A DNA stretch of 37,677 bases from JBOHUC01 sp050733935 (GTDB taxonomy: Bacteria; Eisenbacteria; RBG-16-71-46; DASYSL01). The notes under the pieces were generated by a model. It was not told the DNA's origin. It saw only the letters and a list, made by a program, of their open reading frames with translations, and did not search any database. The number at the start of each line of letters is the position of its first letter. The stretch's first letter is position 1. The translations under genes were made by a program, and so were the position numbers. Where the stretch lies: assembly GCA_050733935.1 (NCBI GenBank), contig JBOHUC010000048.1:1-37677 (forward strand), written 5' to 3'. Shown in pieces: positions 22,825 through 30,393 of the stretch.

Positions 22825-24042
22825 ATGAAGCGAACAAACCAGCTCCTCCGAGTTCCCGCCGCGTTGTTCGTCGCCACCCTTGCCTTCGTCGCGTGCAGCG
22901 CCGACGGCGCTCCCGTCAACACCCCGCCGCCCAACGTGCCGGAGTTCAAGCCGGCGTTTCCCGAACAGACCCGCGCTCCCGAGGTGAAGACCAGGGCGTC
23001 GCTTCGCGTCACGCAGATTGCAGAAGGCTTCGATCGGCCGTGGGCGATCGCGTTCCTGCCCGACGGGCGATTCCTCGTGACCGAGAAGCCGACCGGCCAT
23101 CTCTTCATCGTCACGAAGGAGGGAGCGAAATCGAAGCCCGTGGCAGGTCTGCCAAGAGTGGACGGTCGCGACCAGGGAGGGCTGCTCGACGTCGAGCTCG
23201 GGCCGGACTACCGGGCGAGCAAGCTCATCTACTGGTCGTACTACGAACCGCGCGAGGGCGGGAACGGACTTGCGGTCGCGCGCGCGAAGCTGGTCGACGG
23301 TCCCGCGCCGAGAATCGATGGACTCGAAGTCATTTTCCGCATGCAACCGACAATGGAATCGACCAAGCACGCCGGCGGACGCCTCGTGTTCGCGCCCGAC
23401 GGCACGCTGTTTATCGTGCTCGGGGAGCGGGCGGTCCGCGCGGGCCGTGTTCAAGCGCAGGATCTGGGCAGCGACTTCGGAAAGATCGTTCGCATCCTGC
23501 CGGACGGGTCGGTGCCCAAGGACAATCCGTTCGTGGGACGAAAGGGCGCACGTCCCGAGATCTGGTCCTACGGTCACCGCAACATTCTTTCGGCTGCGCT
23601 CGACGCAAGGGACCGTCTCTGGATCGTCGAGATGGGACCGCAGGGCGGAGACGAATTGAACCTCGTGCAGAAGGGCAAGGACTACGGCTGGCCGACGATC
23701 GGCTACGGCGAGAACTATGGCGGCGCGCCGATGCACGAGAGGACGCAGGCGCCCGGCATGGAGCAACCCGTGTACTACTGGGATCCGGTCATCGCGCCGT
23801 CAGGACTCACGATCTACTCGGGATCCTTGTTCCCGGAGTGGCGTGGCAATCTCTTCATCGGGGGACTTGCGGGTCAGGCGCTCGTCCGGCTCGTGGTGCG
23901 AAACGATCGCGTGGTCGGCGAGGAACGGTTGCTCACCGACATGAACGTGCGCTTCCGCGAAGTCGTGCAGGGCCCGGAGGGCGCGCTCTATCTCCTCACG
24001 GACGAGCAGAACGGCAAGCTCTTCAAGGTGACTCCGCGCTGA
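22825..24042 (+). CDS. PQQ-dependent sugar dehydrogenase-like lipoprotein
   Basis: The 405-residue protein has a lipoprotein signal ending at C24 (LAFVACSADG). Its six-bladed propeller matches soluble aldose-sugar dehydrogenase (YliI type): RPWAIAFLPDGRFLVTEKPT near the start, GGRLVFAPDGTLFIVLGER, then YGHRNILSAALDA, MGPQGGDELNLVQKGKDYGW and PSGLTIYSGSLFPEW. These enzymes oxidise sugars in the periplasm with PQQ and calcium, passing electrons to the respiratory chain; PQQ binding is inferred by family only. GGAG precedes the ATG. The last 20 bases overlap the convergent NTF2-like gene. Nothing is missing compared with family length. Confidence 0.9.
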   Translation: MKRTNQLLRVPAALFVATLAFVACSADGAPVNTPPPNVPEFKPAFPEQTRAPEVKTRASLRVTQIAEGFDRPWAIAFLPDGRFLVTEKPTGHLFIVTKEGAKSKPVAGLPRVDGRDQGGLLDVELGPDYRASKLIYWSYYEPREGGNGLAVARAKLVDGPAPRIDGLEVIFRMQPTMESTKHAGGRLVFAPDGTLFIVLGERAVRAGRVQAQDLGSDFGKIVRILPDGSVPKDNPFVGRKGARPEIWSYGHRNILSAALDARDRLWIVEMGPQGGDELNLVQKGKDYGWPTIGYGENYGGAPMHERTQAPGMEQPVYYWDPVIAPSGLTIYSGSLFPEWRGNLFIGGLAGQALVRLVVRNDRVVGEERLLTDMNVRFREVVQGPEGALYLLTDEQNGKLFKVTPR

Positions 24043-24409
24043 TGCGCGAGAGATGCGTCAGCACGCACCGCCACTGTCCCTGCTGTCGGACGAAGACGCA
24101 GCTCACTCGCTCGAGCTCGCGGAAGGGCTGCCCGCGATACATCCCGGCGGAGACTCCGTGCGAGGTCGTGACGGCCGTGTCGCCGTACACGCGGACCCGC
24201 AGGTCGTTCGATTCCATGACATCGTGAGTCAGCGCGCCCGATTCGACGAGGGCGAGAAAGCCCGCCTTGTCACCGACCATTCCATCCGAGCCGATGATCT
24301 GCCAGTCGTCGGCCATGTAGCGCCCGATCTCGTCCGCATGATTGCGGACCATCGCCGCATCCCACTCGAGGGCCACTCGTTTCAGCTCAGCTTCGGCATC
24401 GTCGCTCAA
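24023..24409 (-). CDS. NTF2-like (SnoaL/DUF4440-type) protein
   Basis: The 128-residue protein has the cone-shaped NTF2-like pattern. A helical N-terminus (AELKRVALEWDAAMVRNHADEIGRYMADDW) is followed by strands around IIGSDGMVGDKAGFL, LRVRVYGDTAVTTSHGVSA, RVSCVFVRQQGQWRCVLTHLS. DUF4440 members include isomerases and proteins of unknown function; no catalytic residues can be assigned. The start is TTG at 24409, with GAGGG about 7 bases upstream; no ATG is suitably placed. It is convergent with the sugar dehydrogenase and divergent from DoxX. Confidence 0.85.
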   Translation of the reverse strand: MSDDAEAELKRVALEWDAAMVRNHADEIGRYMADDWQIIGSDGMVGDKAGFLALVESGALTHDVMESNDLRVRVYGDTAVTTSHGVSAGMYRGQPFRELERVSCVFVRQQGQWRCVLTHLSRISAESP

Positions 24410-24443
24410 AGGAATCCCTCACAGAGACGAAGGGGAGGATTGC

Positions 24444-24884
24444 ATGTCCGGTGAGAGCATCGTCCAGCGCTTCTTCGCACCTTCGCCCCGACTCCAGGAC
24501 GCCGGTCTCTTGCTCATCCGTCTGGGGTTCGGATTGTCGCTCCTCCTCGGACACGGGATTCGCAAGCTACCTCCTTCGCCTCGCTTCGTCGAGGGTGCCG
24601 CGAACATGGGGTTCCCGGTTCCGATCTTCTTCGCGTGGGCGGCAGCCCTCTCGGAAACCGCGGGCGCAACCCTGCTCGCCCTCGGCCTCTTCACGCGACC
24701 GGCTTCGCTGTTCGTCGCGTGCACGGTGGGCACGGCGTTCTTCGTCCGCCACGCGGCGGATCCTTTCAACAAAAAGGAACTCGCGCTCGCGTACTTCCTG
24801 GTCGCACTCGCGCTCCTGATCGGTGGACCGGGGCGCTACAGTCTCGATCGCTGGATTTCGGATCGGACTCGTCCGCGCTCCTGA
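24444..24884 (+). CDS. DoxX-family membrane protein
   Basis: The 146-residue protein has four membrane helices typical of DoxX: GLLLIRLGFGLSLLLGHGIRKL, FPVPIFFAWAAALSETAGATLLALG, ASLFVACTVGTAFFVRHA and LALAYFLVALALLIGGPG, ending in YSLDRWI. The SE.AG and GPG.YSLD motifs are characteristic. DoxX proteins are often quinone-linked or involved in oxidative stress; the specific role here is unknown. The ATG at 24444 has GGGGAGG 6 bases upstream. It ends 4 bp before the convergent cytochrome c gene. Confidence 0.92.
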   Translation: MSGESIVQRFFAPSPRLQDAGLLLIRLGFGLSLLLGHGIRKLPPSPRFVEGAANMGFPVPIFFAWAAALSETAGATLLALGLFTRPASLFVACTVGTAFFVRHAADPFNKKELALAYFLVALALLIGGPGRYSLDRWISDRTRPRS

Positions 24885-24888
24885 TTCG

Positions 24889-25284
24889 TCACTTCTTGGA
24901 GGATTGCTCATTCGACAGCCGCGGGCCGAGGCGCCCGGAGAGATAGCCGACCAGAGTGTCGCGCTCCGCTGGCGTCAGGACGACCCCCCAGTCCTCCATC
25001 TGCTTGACCGACTTCGCCCACCCGGTCGAGTCCTTCGCCTGCTGCGTCATGAGCGTTGCGGAGTGACAGACGAGACAGCGTTGCTCGGCCAGGTCACGAC
25101 CGGCTCCTTCCGGAAGTCTTCGCGGATAGACGACGTTCACTTGCTGCGCAGCAACCTGCTGCGCGGCAACTGCCGAATCTTCGAGAGCGCGTACGTTCGC
25201 GGCGGCGACGAGAAGCACTCCGCCCAGGCTCACCGCCAGGCTCAGCGCCAGACCCGCCCCCGCCCACCCGTTAGCCCTGCGCAT
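24889..25284 (-). CDS. Cytochrome c subunit paired with the sulfite-oxidase-like enzyme
   Basis: The 131-residue protein has an N-terminal membrane/signal helix (GAGLALSLAVSLGGVLLVAAA) and one heme c site, CLVCH. A later MEDWG provides the probable methionine ligand. The segment ERDTLVGYLSGRLG is the closing cytochrome helix. The ATG at 25284 overlaps the end of the upstream molybdoenzyme gene by 14 bp, indicating translational coupling. The gene order Mo-enzyme then monoheme cytochrome matches SorAB-type sulfite dehydrogenases, where the cytochrome receives electrons from the molybdenum centre; the substrate is inferred. A small run of AAQQVAAQQV at about 40-50 links anchor and domain. Confidence 0.88.
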   Translation of the reverse strand: MRRANGWAGAGLALSLAVSLGGVLLVAAANVRALEDSAVAAQQVAAQQVNVVYPRRLPEGAGRDLAEQRCLVCHSATLMTQQAKDSTGWAKSVKQMEDWGVVLTPAERDTLVGYLSGRLGPRLSNEQSSKK

Positions 25285-26437
25285 GGACCACCACCCGATG
25301 CTGGGAGTTGTTGCCGTAGCCGCTTCCATTGGGTGTCGCGACGAGCGGCTGTGCCACGCCCTTTCCATCCGTCGCGCGCGCGAGGAGCGTGATCGAGCCG
25401 GGTCGCGACACAGGAACGCTCGCGCTCCACTGCCGCCATGCGTCCCGGTGCGCGGGGCCTGTGAGCGTCGCCGTCTGCCAGGACGCCCCTTGATCGGTCG
25501 AGATGTCGACGGACTTCAGGCCGGCGGAACCGGCCCATGCGAGTCCCGAAACGGCGAGCGGGCGACCGATGGGGACGCGCTCTCCCTCGAGCGGGCGCGT
25601 GATGAGCGATTTTACGAGCAGCTCTTCAACGGGCGGGGATTCGAGCGGCGACCCTCCGGGCTTCACGTAGCGATAGCCGCGGATCATGAAGTGATTGTCC
25701 GACGGTGCGGCTTCGACGCGAATGCGCGTGACCCACTTGGTCGACGCCATCCCGTACCAGCCCGGGACCACGACACGGACGGGCGCACCGTGCAGTTTGG
25801 GCAGCGGCTCCCCATTCATCGTGTCCGCAAGCAGCGTTTCACTCATCGCGCGCTCGAGCGGAATGCTGCGCAGGAAGGGCGGCACGGACGGGAGCGTCGA
25901 GTGATCGGCCGCTTCGAACCAGACGTGCTTCGCCCCCGGCTTTACGCCGGCCGATTCGAGAAGCGAAGCGAGTAGAACTCCGCCCCAGGACGCGGTTCCC
26001 ACCGCGCCGTACTGCCACTGCGTGCCGGACGTGTTGTGGAGCGCGAAAAGCCCGCGGCCGTTTCCGGCGCACTCGAGCGTGCACACCGCTTCGGTGCGCG
26101 TGCGGGCGCGAAACTCGGCGAGGCTCAGCGAGAGGGGCTTGTGCACGAGCCCTGTCACTTCGAGCCGGTAATCGGCGGGATCGACGTCCGGAACAGCGAA
26201 ATGGCTGCGCACGAAAAACGCGGAATTCGGAGTAAGAAGCGACCGACCGAGTGCTTCGACCGTCGTCTCCCAGTGCTCGGGCCACTCGTTTCGTTCGATG
26301 AGATCGGGGCGGGGCGCGCGGGCGGTTTGCGCGGCGACCGCTCCAAGAACCCAAGACGGAACAGCGCCGTGGACGAGCGCGAGCCCGCCCGCGCGGGCGA
26401 GGCGCGTGGCGAATTCGCGGCGGGTGATCTGGGTCAC
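25271..26437 (-). CDS. Sulfite-oxidase-family molybdopterin enzyme (SorA-like), Tat-exported
   Basis: The 388-residue protein has a twin-arginine signal at its N-terminus (RREFATRLARAGGLALVHG). Its catalytic domain contains FVRSHFAVPDVDP, CTLECAGNGRG (with the cysteine that ligates molybdenum) and VPGWYGMASTKWVTRI. A C-terminal immunoglobulin-like dimerisation domain (PLAVSGLAWAGSAGLKSVDIS, then WQTATLTG) completes the family architecture. Substrate could be sulfite or another S- or N-oxide. I chose GTG at 26437 because GGAG lies 8 bases upstream and the Tat signal starts right there; the frame is open 17 codons further to GTG 26488 without a good site. It starts 4 bases after DUF2277 and overlaps the cytochrome gene. 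Confidence 0.9.
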   Translation of the reverse strand: MTQITRREFATRLARAGGLALVHGAVPSWVLGAVAAQTARAPRPDLIERNEWPEHWETTVEALGRSLLTPNSAFFVRSHFAVPDVDPADYRLEVTGLVHKPLSLSLAEFRARTRTEAVCTLECAGNGRGLFALHNTSGTQWQYGAVGTASWGGVLLASLLESAGVKPGAKHVWFEAADHSTLPSVPPFLRSIPLERAMSETLLADTMNGEPLPKLHGAPVRVVVPGWYGMASTKWVTRIRVEAAPSDNHFMIRGYRYVKPGGSPLESPPVEELLVKSLITRPLEGERVPIGRPLAVSGLAWAGSAGLKSVDISTDQGASWQTATLTGPAHRDAWRQWSASVPVSRPGSITLLARATDGKGVAQPLVATPNGSGYGNNSQHRVVVHAQG

Positions 26438-26441
26438 GGGG

Positions 26442-26720
26442 TCAGCTCCGTGCCGATCCAAACCGTTGTGCAGCCCGCTCTCGGGCACGGGCCGATTCGA
26501 CTTCGCGATTCTTCGGATGGGCGGTCGTGGTCAGACTGTCCACGAGCCGTTGCGCCGCGCTCGCCACTTCCTGGACGGCGCGGTCGAAGGCTGCCTGATT
26601 CGCCTGCGACGGTCGGGTGAACCCGCTGATCTTCCGCACGAACTGGAGCGACGCCGCGTGAAGCTCCTCCTCGGTCGCAGGAGGGGAGAAGTTGTAGAGC
26701 GTTCGGATGTTCCTGCACAT
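26442..26720 (-). CDS. DUF2277 family protein
   Basis: The 92-residue protein matches DUF2277 throughout: MCRNIRTLYNFSPPATEEEL, AASLQFVRKISGFTRPSQAN, then HPKNREVESARARERAAQRFG. The family is small, helical and of unknown function; the conserved C2 near the start and arginine-rich tail are typical. GAGG precedes the ATG by 7 bases. It sits between the EVE gene (45 bp upstream) and the molybdoenzyme (start 4 bases after the stop), so all four probably share one transcript. Nothing indicates what it contributes to sulfite-type chemistry. Confidence 0.92.
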   Translation of the reverse strand: MCRNIRTLYNFSPPATEEELHAASLQFVRKISGFTRPSQANQAAFDRAVQEVASAAQRLVDSLTTTAHPKNREVESARARERAAQRFGSARS

Positions 26721-26765
26721 GTTCGTCCTCGTTCGAGGAGGGGTGCGCGCCAGCGCGCCTGCGCG

Positions 26766-27173
26766 CTACGCGCCCGCCAGGCGCAGCAGCCGCTCGAATT
26801 GAGCCTCCGTGAAGGGGATGACCGAGAGCCTCGGCAGACGCGCAAGGTCGTTCGCCTTGAGCACCGCGTCCGCTTTCGCCTGCGCGAGCGTCACCGGTTG
26901 GGGAAGCGCGCGGTCGAACTTGAGATCGATGACGAGCCGTTTTGGATTGTTGAGCTTCGGGTCGGCGTAGGCGTTCGACGTTGCGACCGCGAGCCCGACG
27001 GCCTGCTTCTCGTCCCCCGTGTGATAGACGACCACCGTATCGCCCTTCTTGATCGTCGCGAGATTCTTCAGCGCCACGGGATTCGACACGCCGTCCCACA
27101 CCGTCTTCTTGTCGCGCTTGAGATCAGCGAACGAATAGGTCGAGGGTTCGGTCTTCACGAGGAAGTGGGCCAT
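26766..27173 (-). CDS. EVE-domain protein
   Basis: The 135-residue protein is a single EVE domain: MAHFLVKTEPSTYSFADLKR, TVWDGVSNPVALKNLATIKKGD, VVVYHTGDEKQAVGLAVATS and VIPFTEAQFERLLRLAG. EVE is a PUA-like fold related to YTH that recognises modified bases in DNA or RNA (human THYN1 is a homologue). Its target here is unknown. The ATG at 27173 lacks a ribosome site; a TATCCT box ends 6 bases upstream. It heads the EVE - DUF2277 - SorA-like - cytochrome operon and diverges from the PARP-type zinc-finger gene with 29 bp between start codons. Confidence 0.93.
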   Translation of the reverse strand: MAHFLVKTEPSTYSFADLKRDKKTVWDGVSNPVALKNLATIKKGDTVVVYHTGDEKQAVGLAVATSNAYADPKLNNPKRLVIDLKFDRALPQPVTLAQAKADAVLKANDLARLPRLSVIPFTEAQFERLLRLAGA

Positions 27174-27176
27174 GAC

Positions 27177-27198
27177 GGGAGGATAGCGGTATCCTCCC
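27177..27198. promoter_or_regulatory. Symmetric divergent promoter/operator: 9-bp inverted repeat with TATCCT in each arm
   Basis: GGGAGGATA (27177-27185) and TATCCTCCC (27190-27198) form a perfect inverted repeat around GCGG, filling most of the 29-bp gap between divergent start codons. Each arm offers TATCCT as a -10 box: on the plus strand it ends 7 bases before ATG 27203, on the minus strand 6 bases before ATG 27173. Both genes lack a Shine-Dalgarno, so both transcripts may be leaderless. A protein bound to the repeat would block both. The -35 elements are weak (GGGACA on the minus side). Confidence 0.55.
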
Positions 27199-27202
27199 CC
27201 CC

Positions 27203-27745
27203 ATGTCCCATGTCTTCGAAGCCGCCTCGAGCGGCCGGTCGAAATGCCGCGGCTGCGACCTCCAGATCCAGAAGGGCGAGATCCGATTCGGCGAGCGCTT
27301 CCCCAATCCGTTCGCCGAGGGCGAGATGACGCTCTGGTTCCATCCGCTCTGTGCCGCGTACAAGAGGCCCGAGTCGATGCTCGAGGCGCTTCCGCAGGCA
27401 CCGGAAGGCGTGGGCGATCGAGATGCGCTCGAGCGCGCCGCGCGCGGAAATGCGAGGCACCGCAGGCTGCCCCGCATCAGCGGCGCCGAACGATCTCCGA
27501 GCAGCCAGGCCAAGTGTCGCAGCTGTCACGAACCGATCGAGAAGGGAACGTGGCGGATTCGACTCGTGTTCTTCGAGGAGGGCCGTTTCACTCCGTCGGG
27601 ATTCATTCACCTGACCTGCCGGGGAGGCTATTTCGAAACCGAGGAGGGTCTCCTCGAGCCCGCGCTCCATTTCAGTCACGCCTTGAGCGAAGGGGACCGG
27701 CGGGAGCTCCAGCAAGCCTTCGATACGCGTCCGGAGGGATCTTAG
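27203..27745 (+). CDS. Tandem PARP-type zinc-finger protein
   Basis: The 180-residue protein carries two zinc fingers of the DNA-nick-sensing PARP type without any ADP-ribosyltransferase domain. The first (about 5-55) reads FEAASSGRSKCRGC, KGEIRFGERF, then WFHPLC. The second (about 108-148) reads SSQAKCRSCHEPIEKGTWRI, then FIHLTC. Each has the C-x2-C ... H-x2-C ligand set, and the GRS.C and KGE.R residues match PARP1 finger 1. In eukaryotic homologues these fingers bind DNA breaks; DNA binding here is inferred. It lacks a ribosome site and is preceded by a TATCCT box. Its stop is 3 bases before the kinase start, implying coupled expression. Confidence 0.85.
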   Translation: MSHVFEAASSGRSKCRGCDLQIQKGEIRFGERFPNPFAEGEMTLWFHPLCAAYKRPESMLEALPQAPEGVGDRDALERAARGNARHRRLPRISGAERSPSSQAKCRSCHEPIEKGTWRIRLVFFEEGRFTPSGFIHLTCRGGYFETEEGLLEPALHFSHALSEGDRRELQQAFDTRPEGS

Positions 27746-27748
27746 GTC

Positions 27749-30007
27749 GTGAAGGCGGGGACGACTTTCGCGCGTTACGAAATCCTCGAGCAAATTGGCG
27801 CCGGTGGCATGGGGATCGTGTATCGCGCTCGCGACACGCATCTCGATCGCGACGTGGCGCTCAAGATGCTGCCCGCGGGCTCCCTTGCGGATGACGGCGC
27901 CCGACGTCGCTTCCGGAAGGAAGCACTGTCGCTGTCGCAGCTCAATCATCCGAACGTCGCCACGGTGCACGACTTCGGCACGAACGACGGCGTCGACTAC
28001 CTGGTCATGGAGTACGTCCCGGGCATGGCCCTCGACGAGCGCATCGCCGCGGGACCGATGGAAGAGCGCGAGATCCTCCGCATCGGGCTTCAGGCCGCAG
28101 CCGGTCTCGAAGCGGCCCACGCCCGGGGCGTCATCCATCGCGACTTCAAGCCGCAGAATCTCAGAGTCACGCCGGACGGGCGCGTGAAGGCGCTCGACTT
28201 CGGAATCGCCCGGACCCTCAAGCCCGATGCGTCGGCAAGCCACGCCCTCACGCAAACCGAAGCGGGCGGCGCCGCGGGGACGCTCGCCTACATGGCGCCC
28301 GAAGTGCTGGCCGGTCATCCGGCCGACGCGCGCAGCGATCTCTACTCGCTCGGCGTTGTCCTCTATGAAATGGCGACCGGGAAATCGCCGTTCGACGGCG
28401 GCTCGGCACTGAGCCTCATGTACTCGATTCTCAATCAGGTCCCTCCGCCGCCGCGTGCGGTGAACCCGAAGCTCTCGGCCGGGCTCGAATCGAGCATCCT
28501 GCGCGCGATCGATCGCGATCCCGCGCGTCGTCACGCCTCCGTGCGGGAGCTGTCGGACGCGCTCGAACACCTGATGAGCGCGCTTTCCGCTACGGCAAGC
28601 GGAGCGCCGGCCGCGCGGACGCTCGACTCGATCGCGGTCCTCCCGCTTCAGAACCTGTCGGGCGATCCGGGGCAGGAATTCTTCGCGGACGGGATGACGG
28701 ACGCCCTGATCTCAGGGCTCGCGAAGCTGGGCGGCCTGCGCGTGATCTCGCGCACGTCCGCGATGCGCTACAAGGGATCCCAGAAGCCGCTGCCCGAGAT
28801 TGCGCGCGAGCTGCGGGTCGACGCGATCCTCGAGGGCTCGGTCGTTCGCGGCGGAGACCGCGTGCGCGTGACCGCGCAGCTCATTCACGCCGCGACCGAT
28901 GAACATCTGTGGGCGGAGACCTACGAGCGCGCACTCGACGACGTGCTCGCGCTTCAGGGGGATCTGTCGCGCACGATTGCCTCGCGCGTGCTGGGCCGGC
29001 TGGCCCCGGAATCAGCGAGCCGATCGCGCGAAGAGCGAAGCATCGATCCGGAGGCTTACGAGGCGTACCTGAAAGGCCGGCAGCAGTGGTACCGGCGAAC
29101 GCCCGAGAGCCTTTTTCGCGCGGTCGACTACATGAGGCGCGCGCTCGATCGCGAGCCCGAGTGGGGACTCGCGCTCGTGGGACTCGCCGAGGCATACGAC
29201 CTCATGGGCTACTTCAGCTACCTCGCTCCCGGGGAAGCGTTCCCTGCCGCCGCTGCGGCGGCGAGACGCGCGCTCGAGCTCGACCCCGGCCTGGGCCAGG
29301 CGCACATTGCGCTCGCCTATTCGCAGCTCTTCTACGACTGGGACTGGGCCGCGTCCGAGGCCAGCTACCTTCGCGGTCTCGAGCTCGCGCCCGGTTACTC
29401 GATCGGACACATCTGGTACATGAACCTGCTCACGATCCGCAGGCAATTCGACCGGGCCCGTGCCGAGACGGCAAAAGCTCGTGAGCTCGATCCGATGTCG
29501 CCCGTCGCCGTCGGTGCCGATCTCTGGGTCGACTATTACTCACGCCATTTCGATCGCGTGCTCGAAGTCTACCGGGAAGCGGAAGCGATCGGCCCGCTCC
29601 CCGCACCCTGGCGCATCTTCGACGGATGGACGCTCGAGTGCGTGGGTGACGCCGCGGCAGCCGTGGAAGTGTTCGAAGAGACCATTCGCCTGACCGGCCG
29701 TCCACCGATCCTGATTCTGTCGCTGGCGCGTGCGCGTGCGAAGCTCGGGGACGCGGCCTCCGCGCACCGGCTGCTGGAGGAGGCTCAGGCCGGCGCCGAG
29801 CACGGCTACCTCGATCCCTACCTCCTGGCACCCGTGTGGGGAGCGTTGGGCGACGTCGACCGCGCATTCGAGGCTCTCGAGCGTGCGTATACCGAGCGCT
29901 CGCACTGGCTCGTGTTCATCGGGCTCGATCCACGGCTCGACGAGCTGCGTGCGGATCCGCGCTTCGCGGATCTCGCGCGCCGGATCGAAGCCGGTGGGCG
30001 CGCCTGA
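27749..30007 (+). CDS. Ser/Thr kinase with TolB-like and TPR domains
   Basis: The 752-residue protein begins with a Hanks-type kinase (about 9-275): GAGGMGIVYRARD loop, K39 in VALKML, HRDFKPQN, DFGIAR and GTLAYMAPE. A TolB/FlgO-like amino-domain follows (about 290-400): IAVLPLQNLSGDPGQEFFADG, LRVISRTSAMRYKG, VDAILEGSVVR. The remainder is TPR-like helices. This kinase-TolB-TPR layout is common in Acidobacteria, Gemmatimonadota and relatives, where its function is poorly known. There is no transmembrane helix, so it is probably cytoplasmic. The GTG start is 3 bases after the zinc-finger stop, with GGAGGG upstream. Placement in an operon with a nick-sensing-type protein suggests the zinc finger could regulate or be phosphorylated by it; that is an inference. 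Confidence 0.92.
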   Translation: MKAGTTFARYEILEQIGAGGMGIVYRARDTHLDRDVALKMLPAGSLADDGARRRFRKEALSLSQLNHPNVATVHDFGTNDGVDYLVMEYVPGMALDERIAAGPMEEREILRIGLQAAAGLEAAHARGVIHRDFKPQNLRVTPDGRVKALDFGIARTLKPDASASHALTQTEAGGAAGTLAYMAPEVLAGHPADARSDLYSLGVVLYEMATGKSPFDGGSALSLMYSILNQVPPPPRAVNPKLSAGLESSILRAIDRDPARRHASVRELSDALEHLMSALSATASGAPAARTLDSIAVLPLQNLSGDPGQEFFADGMTDALISGLAKLGGLRVISRTSAMRYKGSQKPLPEIARELRVDAILEGSVVRGGDRVRVTAQLIHAATDEHLWAETYERALDDVLALQGDLSRTIASRVLGRLAPESASRSREERSIDPEAYEAYLKGRQQWYRRTPESLFRAVDYMRRALDREPEWGLALVGLAEAYDLMGYFSYLAPGEAFPAAAAAARRALELDPGLGQAHIALAYSQLFYDWDWAASEASYLRGLELAPGYSIGHIWYMNLLTIRRQFDRARAETAKARELDPMSPVAVGADLWVDYYSRHFDRVLEVYREAEAIGPLPAPWRIFDGWTLECVGDAAAAVEVFEETIRLTGRPPILILSLARARAKLGDAASAHRLLEEAQAGAEHGYLDPYLLAPVWGALGDVDRAFEALERAYTERSHWLVFIGLDPRLDELRADPRFADLARRIEAGGRA

Positions 30008-30393
30008 TTCGATCCTCGGCCGTTGCCCCCCCGTTGACCCCATAGGGACAACGAAAGCCCGAATCCGGACGTCCGTACCTCGCGGAACGAGGACTCGAAG
30101 CATTCGACGGAGCAGCAGGTTGCTGTGCAGCAACCTCGGGCGGGCGATCAATCCGTGCGGCTTCAATCATTTGCGGCAACCGGCGGGGCGCCACGCGGCC
30201 CCGCGCGCACGGAAGGAATCGTGCAATGCCGGCCCCCCGTTCCATGGCATTCTCATTGCATTGTCCGCCCTTGCCGGCCGGGGCGTCGCTCCCGACGCCA
30301 GCCCGAACCCGGCCCGAAACCGAGTCTGCCCGGCTCGCCTGCGCACGGATGCGTGCGAGTACATCGTCACGCTGCAACCAGAGGGTCTCGAAC
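30008..30393 (+). other. Gene-free region with a hairpin
   Basis: This 386-bp gap lies between the kinase and the next lipoprotein gene. A hairpin at 30117-30136 pairs AGGTTGCT with AGCAACCT around GTGC; it lacks a T-tract but may end the kinase transcript. Open frames across the region lack ribosome sites and look like shadows. The lipoprotein promoter must lie here, but no convincing pair of boxes was found. Confidence 0.45.

Noticed and set aside
25138..25171. TTGCTGCGCAGCAA palindrome and nearby repeat as an operator
   Set aside because: It falls within the cytochrome gene and is explained by the codons of a repeated AAQQV segment.
27155..28570. A 471-codon minus-strand open frame across the zinc-finger and kinase genes
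   Set aside because: It is a shadow: the plus strand encodes conserved zinc ligands and kinase motifs over the same bases.
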